Shown in pieces: positions 42,528 through 51,212 of a DNA stretch of 64,000 nt; positions within the stretch are counted from its first letter, which is position 1; every line of letters starts with the position of its first letter. The DNA lies in NCBI GenBank assembly GCA_045576455.1, contig JAZNGM010000002.1, positions 1-64,000 on the forward strand. Reading direction: 5' to 3'. The DNA is from RGIG4034 sp045576455 (GTDB lineage: Bacteria; Bacillota; Clostridia; Lachnospirales; Lachnospiraceae). Under the pieces are notes generated by a model. It searched no databases and was not told the origin of the DNA. It saw nothing but the letters and a program-made list of their open reading frames with translations. The position numbers were made by a program, and so were the translations under genes.

Positions 42528-44450
42528 ATGACTTATGATTTTTTACCTATTTCAAAAGAAGATATGGAAAAGCAGGGCATCGAACAGCTTGACTTTGTAT
42601 ATATAAGCGGAGATGCTTATGTGGATCATCCTTCTTTCGGAACTTCCATTATAAGCCGTATGTTGGATGCAAACGGATATAGCGTAGGAATTATCGCCCA
42701 ACCGGACTGGAAAGACGATTCGTCCATTCAGGCACTGGGCGAACCAAGACTTGGTTTTTTAGTATCCTCCGGAAATATGGACTCCATGGTGAATCATTAT
42801 TCCGTATCAAAAAGGCACCGCGAAACCGATGCTTTTTCTCCGGGCGGTGCAATAAATAAACGGCCCGATCATGCAGTAGTTGCCTATTGTAACCTTATAA
42901 GAAGAACTTATAAAACAAAGCCCATTATAATCGGTGGTATCGAAGCAAGCCTTCGACGCCTTGCGCACTATGATTATTGGTCAAATTCCTTTAAACGTTC
43001 CATTTTACTGGATTCGGGTGCCGATATATTAAGTTACGGAATGGGTGAAAAATCTATTGTAGAAATTGCTGATGCGCTTTCAAGCGGAATCGATATTAAG
43101 GATATAACCTTTATAAAAGGTACTGTATATAAAACGAAAGAAAAACCGGACGATTACGAGACAGTATTCCTCGAAAATTATTCGGATATGAAAGCCAATA
43201 AAAAGCTTTATGCCAAAAGCTTTTATACCCAATATATAAATACAGATCCCTATTCGGCTAAAAGGCTGGTGGAAGAGTATCCAAACGGCGTTTACGTAGT
43301 ACAGAACACGCCTCAATACCCTTTGACAACAGAAGAAATGGACTTTGTATACTCACTTCCATACATGAGAACTTATCATCCCATATATGAAATAGATGGC
43401 GGCATACCGGCAATTACAGAAGTCAAGTTTTCCTTAACAAGCAACCGTGGTTGCTTCGGCGGTTGTTCCTTCTGTGCGCTTACTTTCCATCAGGGAAGAA
43501 TTATTCAGACAAGAAGCCACGAATCTATCATTGAAGAAGCAAAGAAAATAATTCAAGACCCGCAATTTAAAGGATATATACATGACGTTGGCGGTCCAAC
43601 GGCTAATTTTAGAAGAACTGCCTGTGATAAACAAAAAGAACATGGTGTATGTACCAATAAACAATGTATGTTCCCCTCATTGTGCAAGAATGTTAAAGTA
43701 GATCATTCCGATTATCTTGCATTACTTCGCAAATTACGTGCTTTACCGGGGGTAAAAAAGGTATTTGTACGCTCCGGTATACGTTTTGATTACCTCATCG
43801 CAGACAAAGATGAAACTTTCTTTAAAGAACTTGTAAAATATCATATCAGCGGCCAGTTAAAAGTTGCCCCTGAGCATGTGAGTGATGCTGTACTGTCAAA
43901 AATGGGAAAGCCTGATAATTCGGTCTATAACAGATTTGTAAAACGCTATTATGATCTTAATAAGCAATTTGGCATGAACCAATTTTTAGTGCCATACTTA
44001 ATGTCTTCCCATCCGGGTTCTACCTTAAAAGAAGCAATTGAGTTATCCGAATATTTACGTGATTTAGGATATATGCCGGAACAGGTACAGGATTTTTATC
44101 CGACACCATCTACATTATCTACCGTAATGTATTATACCGGAATTGATCCGCGAGATAACAGTAGCGTAAAAATAACAGACAATCCGCATGAAAAAGCAAT
44201 GCAAAGGGCATTAATACAATATAGAAATCCTAAAAACTATGATTTAGTGTTAGAAGCCCTTAAACTTGCCGGACGCATGGATTTAGTAGGTTACGACAAA
44301 AAATGCTTTATCCGCCCACGTAACGGACGAAATGACCCAAAAGATAACAAACCGTCTGTAAATAAAGGCAAAGCACCGCAACCCGGCAATAAAATCAACA
44401 AAAAGCCGCAAAAGAAAAAAACTATACGGAATGTACACAAGAAAAAATAA
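42528..44450 (+). CDS. YgiQ family radical SAM protein
   Basis: A 640-residue protein started at the ATG at 42528, preceded by GAGG at 42515-42518 inside the HAD gene. It has the YgiQ N-terminal part (YISGDAYVDHPSFG, PDWKDDSSIQALGEPRLGFLVSSGNMDSMV), the 4Fe-4S radical SAM motif CxxxCxxC in NRGCFGGCSFCAL near residue 310, DVGGPTANFR, and a Lys/Asn-rich basic tail. The reaction of YgiQ proteins is unknown. The tail of about 45 residues suggests RNA binding. Confidence 0.88.
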   Translation: MTYDFLPISKEDMEKQGIEQLDFVYISGDAYVDHPSFGTSIISRMLDANGYSVGIIAQPDWKDDSSIQALGEPRLGFLVSSGNMDSMVNHYSVSKRHRETDAFSPGGAINKRPDHAVVAYCNLIRRTYKTKPIIIGGIEASLRRLAHYDYWSNSFKRSILLDSGADILSYGMGEKSIVEIADALSSGIDIKDITFIKGTVYKTKEKPDDYETVFLENYSDMKANKKLYAKSFYTQYINTDPYSAKRLVEEYPNGVYVVQNTPQYPLTTEEMDFVYSLPYMRTYHPIYEIDGGIPAITEVKFSLTSNRGCFGGCSFCALTFHQGRIIQTRSHESIIEEAKKIIQDPQFKGYIHDVGGPTANFRRTACDKQKEHGVCTNKQCMFPSLCKNVKVDHSDYLALLRKLRALPGVKKVFVRSGIRFDYLIADKDETFFKELVKYHISGQLKVAPEHVSDAVLSKMGKPDNSVYNRFVKRYYDLNKQFGMNQFLVPYLMSSHPGSTLKEAIELSEYLRDLGYMPEQVQDFYPTPSTLSTVMYYTGIDPRDNSSVKITDNPHEKAMQRALIQYRNPKNYDLVLEALKLAGRMDLVGYDKKCFIRPRNGRNDPKDNKPSVNKGKAPQPGNKINKKPQKKKTIRNVHKKK

Positions 44451-44479
44451 TAAAATGTAAATCAATTAGGAGGTAATCC

Positions 44480-45301
44480 ATGAATATAGCAATTGTAACC
44501 GGTGCATCATCCGGAATGGGTGCAGAATTTGCCAGACAATTACATTATTACTATGATAATTATGATGAAATTTGGCTGATTGCAAGAAGGAAAGAACGTT
44601 TGGAAGCGTTAGCACATACACTGGACGATAAAACAAGAATTATTACCGCAGACCTGACACGTTCATCTGATTTAAAGTATATAGCACGTCAATTAAGCCT
44701 CATTAATCCAAATGTCACTCAACTAATTAACTGTGCCGGTTTTGGCATCATGGGAAGCTTTGAATCACTTCCTTTAAAAGAACAGTCAGATATGATAGAC
44801 CTTAATGTAAAAGCACTTGTAAAGCTTACACACATGGTCCTTCCGTATATGAGGAAAAATGCCAATATAATACAACTTGCAAGCGTCGCCGCATTTTTAC
44901 CGCAGGAAAATTTCTGCGTATATGCAGCTTCCAAATCCTTTGTTTTAAGTTTTTCGCGTGCCCTTAATGAAGAACTAAAAAAACGCAAGATATGTGTTAC
45001 CGCGGTATGTCCGGGCCCTGTAGAAACAGAATTCTTTAATATTGCAGAAAAATATAATGAAACACTCGCGATAAAGAAACTTTTCTATGTAAAACCGGAA
45101 CTTGTTGTAAAGGGAGCGCTTGAGGCATCCGTAAAACGTAAAGCCTATTTCACGCCAACACTTCCTATGAAAGCTATACAGATTATGTCCAAAATCATTC
45201 CGCATTCCTTTATACTAAACGGACAAAAAATATTAAATACAGTTACTTCTATAAATAAAGAAGTGATAATGAGTAAATTATTGTCACGGAGGCAATCATG
45301 A
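44480..45301 (+). CDS. Short-chain dehydrogenase/reductase
   Basis: A 273-residue SDR protein. NAD(P) motif GASSGMGAEFAR near residue 9, the NCAG motif, Ser in LASVAAF, and the catalytic YxxxK in YAASKS near residues 150-155. The classical SDR fold is followed by an extra C-terminal helix-rich tail. It resembles the broad 'SDR family oxidoreductase' group acting on lipids or small alcohols; the substrate is unknown. The start follows AGGAGG. It overlaps the next gene by 4 bases (ATGA). Confidence 0.82.
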   Translation: MNIAIVTGASSGMGAEFARQLHYYYDNYDEIWLIARRKERLEALAHTLDDKTRIITADLTRSSDLKYIARQLSLINPNVTQLINCAGFGIMGSFESLPLKEQSDMIDLNVKALVKLTHMVLPYMRKNANIIQLASVAAFLPQENFCVYAASKSFVLSFSRALNEELKKRKICVTAVCPGPVETEFFNIAEKYNETLAIKKLFYVKPELVVKGALEASVKRKAYFTPTLPMKAIQIMSKIIPHSFILNGQKILNTVTSINKEVIMSKLLSRRQS

Positions 45302-45870
45302 AAAGAACACCCAAAGGTTGTTACGGATATATTAACTATAAGAAAAAATTCGAAACAATAAAAACCATAGTTTTATTTGCAGTATCCCTTTCCTTATTTT
45401 TTGCAGGATGGTATACAACAAAATCCAGAATGAATTTACTTACCGTTGTTGCTATTCTCGGTATGCTTCCTGCATCCAAAAGCGCTGTAACCATGTTCAT
45501 GATATTAAAGAGCAAAGGCTGCAGCGAGAGAGTACATAACCTGATTACGGAATGGTATACCAAAAACGAATGCACTATTTACGGCATATTTGATTTAAAT
45601 ATTACAACCTATAAAGCAACCTATCAAATCAGCCATCTGGTTGTAAAAGAAAAAACAATTTGTGCCTTAACAGAAACCCCCTCATCCGACTTACAGACAT
45701 TTGAAAAGTTTATTAATGAATCGCTGATAAACGGTAACTATAAAGGATATCACTTTAAAACCTTTGAAAAAGAAGAGAAGTATCTTGAACGCTTAGCCGG
45801 ACTTTCTAAATTAGAAGAGGATGAAAATAAAGATATGCTATTTGATTTCTTTATGGGCATTTCTCTGTAA
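45298..45870 (+). CDS. Conserved membrane protein of unknown function
   Basis: A 190-residue protein with two hydrophobic segments near the N-terminus (about residues 20-40 and 46-65) and a soluble C-terminal domain of about 120 residues (CTIYGIFDLNITTYKATYQISHLVVKEKTICALTE, FEKFINESL, GYHFKTFEKEEKYLERLAGL). I recognise no family. The ATG overlaps the SDR stop and GGAGG lies ahead of it, so it is translationally coupled to the SDR gene. The pseudouridine synthase gene follows after 9 bases. Confidence 0.65.
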   Translation: MKRTPKGCYGYINYKKKFETIKTIVLFAVSLSLFFAGWYTTKSRMNLLTVVAILGMLPASKSAVTMFMILKSKGCSERVHNLITEWYTKNECTIYGIFDLNITTYKATYQISHLVVKEKTICALTETPSSDLQTFEKFINESLINGNYKGYHFKTFEKEEKYLERLAGLSKLEEDENKDMLFDFFMGISL

Positions 45871-45879
45871 GAGGTATGT

Positions 45880-46857
45880 ATGCAGCAGTTTATTATTTCA
45901 AAAAACGATAAAAACCAACGACTTGACAAATTTCTTTTACGTCAGATGCCAAATGCAGGATTATCATTTATATGTAAAATGTTACGGAAGAAAAACATTA
46001 CCGTAAATGATAAGAAAGCAGAAGGAAAATATATGTTGAAGGAAACGGATATCGTTAAGATATTCTTTTCCGATGATACATACCATAAAATGGCCGGTGG
46101 TAACAGTATACAAAACGGTCTCACAAATAAAGTCACTGAATACCGAAAAGCCTATGATACATTCAAAGGAATTCATGTATTATATGAAGATGACGATGTC
46201 ATTTTCTTAAACAAACCGGCAAACCTTCTTTCCCAAAAAGCCAAAGAAGACGATCTAAGTATAAATGAATGGTTAATCGGATATCTCCTTCATAATAAAG
46301 AAATTACTGATGAACAGCTTAAAACATTTAAGCCATCCATTGCAAACAGGCTTGACAGAAATACTTCCGGACTCATTATGTGCGGAAAAACCTTACCCGG
46401 TTTACAACTACTTGCATCCTTATTAAAAGACCGTAAGGTTCATAAATATTACCGCGCCGTTGTATGCGGTTGTCTGAATCAGTCAATGGACCTTTCCGGA
46501 TATTTATTAAAGGATACCAAAACAAACAGAGTAACCATTAGCAATAATCCCAAAGAAGGCTATGATAAAATCGAAACCCGGTATCAACCAATAAAAACTT
46601 CTGTTGATTATACCGAGCTTGAAGTGCTGCTTGTCACTGGGAAAACACACCAAATCAGGGCACATTTATCACACATAGGCCATCCGATATTAGGAGATCC
46701 GAAATACGGATTGCCTTCAAAGAACAAACTTACGAATATTATGCATCAGCAGTTACATGCTTATCGTATTGTATTTCCGGCATTGCAGGATTTTCCCAAC
46801 TTATCGGAAAAAGAATTTATTTGCCCGCTTCCGGATAACTGGTACAATATAAATTAA
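45880..46857 (+). CDS. RluA family pseudouridine synthase (RluC/RluD-like)
   Basis: A 325-residue protein. Residues 1-70 contain an S4-like domain (QRLDKFLLRQMPNAGLSFICKMLRKKNITVNDKKA), and the catalytic core has VLYEDDDVIFLNKPANLL, the aspartate in IANRLDRNTSGLIMCGK near residue 166, and TGKTHQIRAHLSHIGHPILGDPKYG. It modifies uridines in rRNA or tRNA; the target is unknown. It follows the unknown membrane protein gene by 9 bases and precedes recU by 15 bases. Confidence 0.9.
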   Translation: MQQFIISKNDKNQRLDKFLLRQMPNAGLSFICKMLRKKNITVNDKKAEGKYMLKETDIVKIFFSDDTYHKMAGGNSIQNGLTNKVTEYRKAYDTFKGIHVLYEDDDVIFLNKPANLLSQKAKEDDLSINEWLIGYLLHNKEITDEQLKTFKPSIANRLDRNTSGLIMCGKTLPGLQLLASLLKDRKVHKYYRAVVCGCLNQSMDLSGYLLKDTKTNRVTISNNPKEGYDKIETRYQPIKTSVDYTELEVLLVTGKTHQIRAHLSHIGHPILGDPKYGLPSKNKLTNIMHQQLHAYRIVFPALQDFPNLSEKEFICPLPDNWYNIN

Positions 46858-46872
46858 TTTTGTGAGGATAAT

Positions 46873-47406
46873 ATGGCAACATGGAACTCCAGAGGTCTTA
46901 GAGGTTCAACACTTGAAGACCTGATTAACAGAACGAATGAAAAATATCAGGAAAATAATCTGGCATTAATTCAAAAAATACCTACACCGATTACCCCTAT
47001 TAAAATCGATAAAGAACATCGTCATATAACACTTGCTTATTTTGAGCAAAAGAGTACCGTTGATTATATAGGGGTTGTCCAGGGAATTCCGGTATGTTTT
47101 GATGCAAAAGAATGCGCCACAGACACCTTTACCATTAACAACATTCATGAGCACCAGGTACATTTTATGGAACAGTTTGAAAAGCAGGGTGGCGTTTCCT
47201 TTTTTCTGATTTATTATACAAACAAAAATATTTTTTATTATCTTCCTTACGAACATCTCAGGCTGTTTTGGGATAGGGCAAAAGAAGGCGGGCGTAAAAG
47301 TTTCCGCTATGATGAACTTAATCCCGAATATATTCTGCCTAAGAAAAACGGAATACTTGTGCCATATCTCGATATGATACAAAAAGATTTGGAAGAAAGA
47401 TGTTGA
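46873..47406 (+). CDS. recU: Holliday junction resolvase RecU
   Basis: A 177-residue nuclease-fold protein. WNSRGLRGSTLEDLINRTNEKY, the IPTPITPIKID segment, the catalytic D...ExK-type pattern in STVDYIGVVQGIPVCFDAKEC, and the FFLIYYTNKNIFYYLP strand pair match RecU. It cleaves four-way junctions and works with RuvAB, taking the place of RuvC in Firmicutes. The stop codon overlaps the -35 box of the his promoter. Confidence 0.9.
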   Translation: MATWNSRGLRGSTLEDLINRTNEKYQENNLALIQKIPTPITPIKIDKEHRHITLAYFEQKSTVDYIGVVQGIPVCFDAKECATDTFTINNIHEHQVHFMEQFEKQGGVSFFLIYYTNKNIFYYLPYEHLRLFWDRAKEGGRKSFRYDELNPEYILPKKNGILVPYLDMIQKDLEERC

Positions 47407-47431
47407 CATCTTATATTATATTGGTTATACT
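47403..47431 (+). promoter_or_regulatory. Consensus sigma-A promoter of the his operon
   Basis: TTGACA (47403-47408), a 17-base spacer and TATACT (47426-47431). The -35 box overlaps the recU stop codon. The following 60-base leader has two mutually exclusive short stems: TTTAGTA (47453-47459) with TACTAAA (47471-47477), and GCAC (47460-47463) with GTGC (47478-47481). Confidence 0.8.
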
Positions 47432-47495
47432 AACTTAAGTTTATCGTGATAATTTAGTAGCACGTTACCATACTAAAGTGCTTATGGAGGAATTT

Positions 47496-48605
47496 ATGTT
47501 TAAAAATCTTATACATACTCCCGTTGGTGTAAGGGATATATATGGAACCGAATTGAAAAAGAAAACTTATGTGAAAGAGCAGATTCATTCCGTAATGGAA
47601 AGCTATGGTTTTGAAGATATACAGACCCCTGCGTTTGAATTTTCCGAAGTGTTCTCAAAGGATATCGGAACCACTAACGAAAAAGAATTATATAAATTTT
47701 TTGACAAGGAAGGAAATACACTGGTACTGCGTCCTGATTTTACGCCATCTATTGCAAGATGCGCCGCAAAGTATTTTCTTGAAGAAAAAAATCCGATCCG
47801 TTTAAGTTATAACGGAAACACCTATACCAACACAAGTGAACTGCAAGGCAAGTTAAAAGAAGTTACAGAAATGGGTGCTGAACTCATTAATGATTCCAGC
47901 GTTGAAGCAGATGCAGAAATGATTGCCATGGTAGTGGATTCTCTCTTAAAAAGCGGACTTACCGATTTTCAGGTTTCTATAGGTGAAATTGAATACTTTA
48001 AAGGATTATGTCAGGAACTCGGACTTAATGAAGAAACCGAACTTAATTTAAGAGATTATATATCAATTAAAAATCTTTTTGGTGCCCAGGAATACTTGAT
48101 GAACGAAAATATTAATAAGACATCTGTTGAACGCCTTATTAAGGTTTTTGACTTGTTTGGTCAAAACGATATTTTTGAAGCAGCACGTAATAATGTGTCT
48201 AACGAAAGAAGTATCGCTGCCATCGAAAGATTAGAAGCATTATATAATAAGTTATGTCTTTACGGTGTGGAAAAATACATATCCTTTGATTTAGGAATGC
48301 TGAGTAAATACCATTATTATACAGGTGTTATTTTCAAAGCATATACCTATGGCGTGGGTGATGCCATTGTAAAAGGCGGAAGATACGATAACCTTCTGTC
48401 AAAATTCGGGAAAATGAGTCCTGCCATCGGTTTTGTCGTTTTACTGGACGGATTAATGAATGCATTATCAAGACAAAAAATTAACATTCCGGTTTCAGAA
48501 AACATAATTACCGTAACATATAACGAAAACACCTATACAGATAAGCTGAACGAAGCGATGAAGCTTCGTAAGGACGGACAAAAAGTTAAGCTTGTTAAGG
48601 AATAG
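47496..48605 (+). CDS. hisZ: ATP phosphoribosyltransferase regulatory subunit HisZ
   Basis: A 369-residue class II tRNA synthetase-like protein without tRNA synthetase function. The ATG at 47496 is chosen for GGAGG at 47486-47490. The sequence TPVGVRDIYGTELKKK, FEDIQTPAFEFSEVF, LVLRPDFTPSIAR, and late GGRYDNLLSKFGK show the HisS-like fold; the anticodon-binding domain is missing. HisZ pairs with the short HisG encoded next, and gives histidine feedback control. It heads the operon. Confidence 0.9.
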   Translation: MFKNLIHTPVGVRDIYGTELKKKTYVKEQIHSVMESYGFEDIQTPAFEFSEVFSKDIGTTNEKELYKFFDKEGNTLVLRPDFTPSIARCAAKYFLEEKNPIRLSYNGNTYTNTSELQGKLKEVTEMGAELINDSSVEADAEMIAMVVDSLLKSGLTDFQVSIGEIEYFKGLCQELGLNEETELNLRDYISIKNLFGAQEYLMNENINKTSVERLIKVFDLFGQNDIFEAARNNVSNERSIAAIERLEALYNKLCLYGVEKYISFDLGMLSKYHYYTGVIFKAYTYGVGDAIVKGGRYDNLLSKFGKMSPAIGFVVLLDGLMNALSRQKINIPVSENIITVTYNENTYTDKLNEAMKLRKDGQKVKLVKE

Positions 48606-48618
48606 ACAGGAGATATAT

Positions 48619-49266
48619 ATGAGCGAAGAAACAAGATACTTAACCTTTGCCTTAGGAAAAGGCAGACTGGCTAATAAAACATTAGAACTTTTAGAAGAAA
48701 TCGGAATCCATTGTGAAGAAATGAAAGACAAAGAATCCCGAAAGCTTATCTTTGTTAATGAAGAATTAAAACTCAAGTTTTTCCTTGCAAAAGGTCCCGA
48801 TGTACCAACTTATGTTGAATACGGTGCAGCAGATATAGGCGTTGTAGGAAAAGACACTATAATGGAAGAACAAAGACGTGTCTTTGAAGTCCTTGATTTA
48901 GGATTTGGGAAATGCCGTATGTGTGTATGCGGACCGGAAAGCGCAAGAGATTTATTACAGCATAATGAAATGATACGCGTTGCAACAAAATATCCTATAA
49001 TAGCCAAAGATTACTTTTACAATCAAAAGCATCAGACCGTAGATATAATCAAGCTCAATGGTTCTGTAGAATTAGGTCCTATCGTGGGTCTTTCAGATGT
49101 CATTGTAGACATTGTAGAAACCGGTTCAACCTTAAAAGAGAACGGTCTTGGCGTTTTAGAAGAAATATGTCCATTATCCGCAAGAATGATAGTGAACCAA
49201 GTCAGCATGCAGATGGAAGCAGACAGAATACGCCATATTATAAATGCTCTGCGTGAACGTTTATAA
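48619..49266 (+). CDS. hisG: ATP phosphoribosyltransferase catalytic subunit, short form
   Basis: A 215-residue HisG of the short type that needs HisZ. TFALGKGRLANKTLELLEEIG is the typical start, PTYVEYGAADIGVVGKDTI the central part, and DIIKLNGSVELGPIVGLSDVIVDIVETGSTLKENG the PRPP-binding region. It makes phosphoribosyl-ATP, the first step of histidine synthesis. The ATG at 48619 follows CAGGAGA; in-frame codons extending to 48592 overlap hisZ and are unlikely. Confidence 0.94.
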   Translation: MSEETRYLTFALGKGRLANKTLELLEEIGIHCEEMKDKESRKLIFVNEELKLKFFLAKGPDVPTYVEYGAADIGVVGKDTIMEEQRRVFEVLDLGFGKCRMCVCGPESARDLLQHNEMIRVATKYPIIAKDYFYNQKHQTVDIIKLNGSVELGPIVGLSDVIVDIVETGSTLKENGLGVLEEICPLSARMIVNQVSMQMEADRIRHIINALRERL

Positions 49267-49288
49267 CACAATAACCTTGGAGGCAATA

Positions 49289-50578
49289 ATGAGAATAATT
49301 AAACTTACAAACGAAACTAAGAACGATGTTCTTGACAGTTTATTAAAAAGAAGCACAAACAGCTATAAAGAATATGAAGAAAAAGTAGAAGAAATTCTAA
49401 ATAATGTCAGAGAAAAAAGAGATGAAGCCGTATTTGCTTATACAGAAAAATTTGACGGATTCAAACTTACTCCTGACAACGTATTTGTAACAAAGGAAGA
49501 AATTTTAGAAGCCTATAAAGAAATTGATGAAGAATTTATTGAAGTATTAAAGAAAGCTATTAATAATATCCGCGAATACCACGAAAAACAGGTGCGTACA
49601 AGCTGGTTTACAACAAAAGAAGACGGCACAATTCTCGGTCAAAAATTCACCCCTCTTGAAAGAGTCGGTGTTTATGTACCGGGCGGAAAAGCTGCTTATC
49701 CATCCAGTTTATTAATGAACGTTGTTACGGCAAAAGTTGCCGGTGTAAATGAAATTTACGTTACGACCCCTTGTAACAAAGAAGGCAAGATCAATCCTGG
49801 AACTCTCGTTGCCGCAGACCTTGCCGGTGCTTACAAAATAATAAAAGTAGGCGGTGCACAGGCAATTGCTGCCCTTGCATACGGAACACAAAGTATTCCT
49901 AAAGTCGATAAGATTACAGGACCGGGTAACATTTTCGTTGCTCTTGCAAAAAAAGCTGTATTTGGCCATGTAAGTATTGATTCTGTTGCGGGACCAAGCG
50001 AAATTCTGGTTATTGCAGATGAAGATGCTAATCCACGCTATGTGGCAGCCGATTTATTATCACAGGCAGAACATGACGAAATGGCCTCTGCCATATTAAT
50101 AACAACAAGTGAAGAACTTGCCAAGAAAGTATCTAAAGAAGTTGATATTCTTACAAACGAATTATCACGAAAAGCTATCATAGAAAAATCCCTTGATAAC
50201 TATGGTTATATTTTAGTTGCCGAAAATATGGAGGATGCCGTAATTGCAGCTAACGACATTGCATCAGAACACGTAGAGCTTCTTGTCAGAAATCCATTTG
50301 AATTAATGACTAAAATACGAAATGCCGGTGCAATTTTCCTTGGAGAATATTCAAGTGAACCATTGGGTGATTACTACGCCGGACCGAACCATATTTTACC
50401 GACAAACGGAACCGCTAAATTTTTCTCACCACTGAATGTAGATGATTTTGTTAAGAAAACAAGTATCATTTCTTATTCAGAAGATGCACTTAGCAGAGTA
50501 CATAAAGATATAGAGCTCTTTGCACAGAAGGAAGGATTTACGGCACACGCAAAATCAATTGCCGTTAGATTTGAATAG
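49289..50578 (+). CDS. hisD: Histidinol dehydrogenase
   Basis: A 429-residue zinc enzyme. Motifs: VPGGKAAYPSSLLMN, ITGPGNIFVALAKK, SIDSVAGPSEILVIADE, DLLSQAEHDEMA (zinc Gln/His), EHVELLV, and PNHILPTNGTAKF with the second zinc histidine. It oxidises histidinol to histidine in two NAD steps. The ATG at 49289 follows TTGGAGG. The gene sits 22 bases after hisG. Confidence 0.96.
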   Translation: MRIIKLTNETKNDVLDSLLKRSTNSYKEYEEKVEEILNNVREKRDEAVFAYTEKFDGFKLTPDNVFVTKEEILEAYKEIDEEFIEVLKKAINNIREYHEKQVRTSWFTTKEDGTILGQKFTPLERVGVYVPGGKAAYPSSLLMNVVTAKVAGVNEIYVTTPCNKEGKINPGTLVAADLAGAYKIIKVGGAQAIAALAYGTQSIPKVDKITGPGNIFVALAKKAVFGHVSIDSVAGPSEILVIADEDANPRYVAADLLSQAEHDEMASAILITTSEELAKKVSKEVDILTNELSRKAIIEKSLDNYGYILVAENMEDAVIAANDIASEHVELLVRNPFELMTKIRNAGAIFLGEYSSEPLGDYYAGPNHILPTNGTAKFFSPLNVDDFVKKTSIISYSEDALSRVHKDIELFAQKEGFTAHAKSIAVRFE

Positions 50579-50618
50579 TATCATATTTTCAGATTATTAT
50601 AAGAAAGAGAGAATGCCC

Positions 50619-51212
50619 ATGGACAAGAGTAGAAGAAGCCAGGTGACAAGAGACACAAAAGAAACCCAGATTAACGCAACCCTTAACATTGACGGAAGCG
50701 GAAAATATCAGATCGAAACCGGTATAGGGTTCTTTAACCATATGTTAGAAGGATTTACAAAGCATGGTCTTTTTGATCTTAACCTTACTGCAAACGGCGA
50801 TTTGAACGTTGATTCACACCATACAGTAGAAGATTGCGGTATTGTTCTTGGCACTTTAATCAAAAATGCTATCGGAGACAAAAAAGGAATCAACCGCTAT
50901 GGCTACTTTGTACTTCCAATGGATGAATGTAATGTAATTTGCTCCATTGACTTAGGCGGTCGGCCATATTATAAAAGCAATTGTGTTTTTACTAATGAAA
51001 AAGTAGGATATATGGACACATGTCTTGTCGATGAATTCTTTTATGCAGTATCCTATAGTGCTATGATGAACATACACTTTAACATGTTATCTGGTGGGAA
51101 CGACCACCATCTGATAGAAGCCATGTTTAAGGCTTTTGCAAAAGCACTTGACAGTGCCACAAAATATGATATAAGAATTACTGATGTTTTAAGTACGAAA
51201 GGAACAATATAA
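50619..51212 (+). CDS. hisB: Imidazoleglycerol-phosphate dehydratase
   Basis: A monofunctional 197-residue HisB. SRRSQVTRDTKETQI, FFNHMLEGFTKHGLFDL, the metal motif DSHHTVEDCGIVLG, and NDHHLIEAMFKAFAKAL are typical. It removes water from imidazoleglycerol phosphate. The ATG at 50619 is favoured by AAAGAGAG about 7 bases upstream, though ATG 50613 is also in frame. The stop overlaps the first base of the next gene. Confidence 0.94.
   Translation: MDKSRRSQVTRDTKETQINATLNIDGSGKYQIETGIGFFNHMLEGFTKHGLFDLNLTANGDLNVDSHHTVEDCGIVLGTLIKNAIGDKKGINRYGYFVLPMDECNVICSIDLGGRPYYKSNCVFTNEKVGYMDTCLVDEFFYAVSYSAMMNIHFNMLSGGNDHHLIEAMFKAFAKALDSATKYDIRITDVLSTKGTI

Noticed and set aside
47453..47481. H-type pseudoknot in the his leader
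   Set aside because: The strand order fits, but there are no bases between the strands to cross the grooves, so both stems cannot form fully together.
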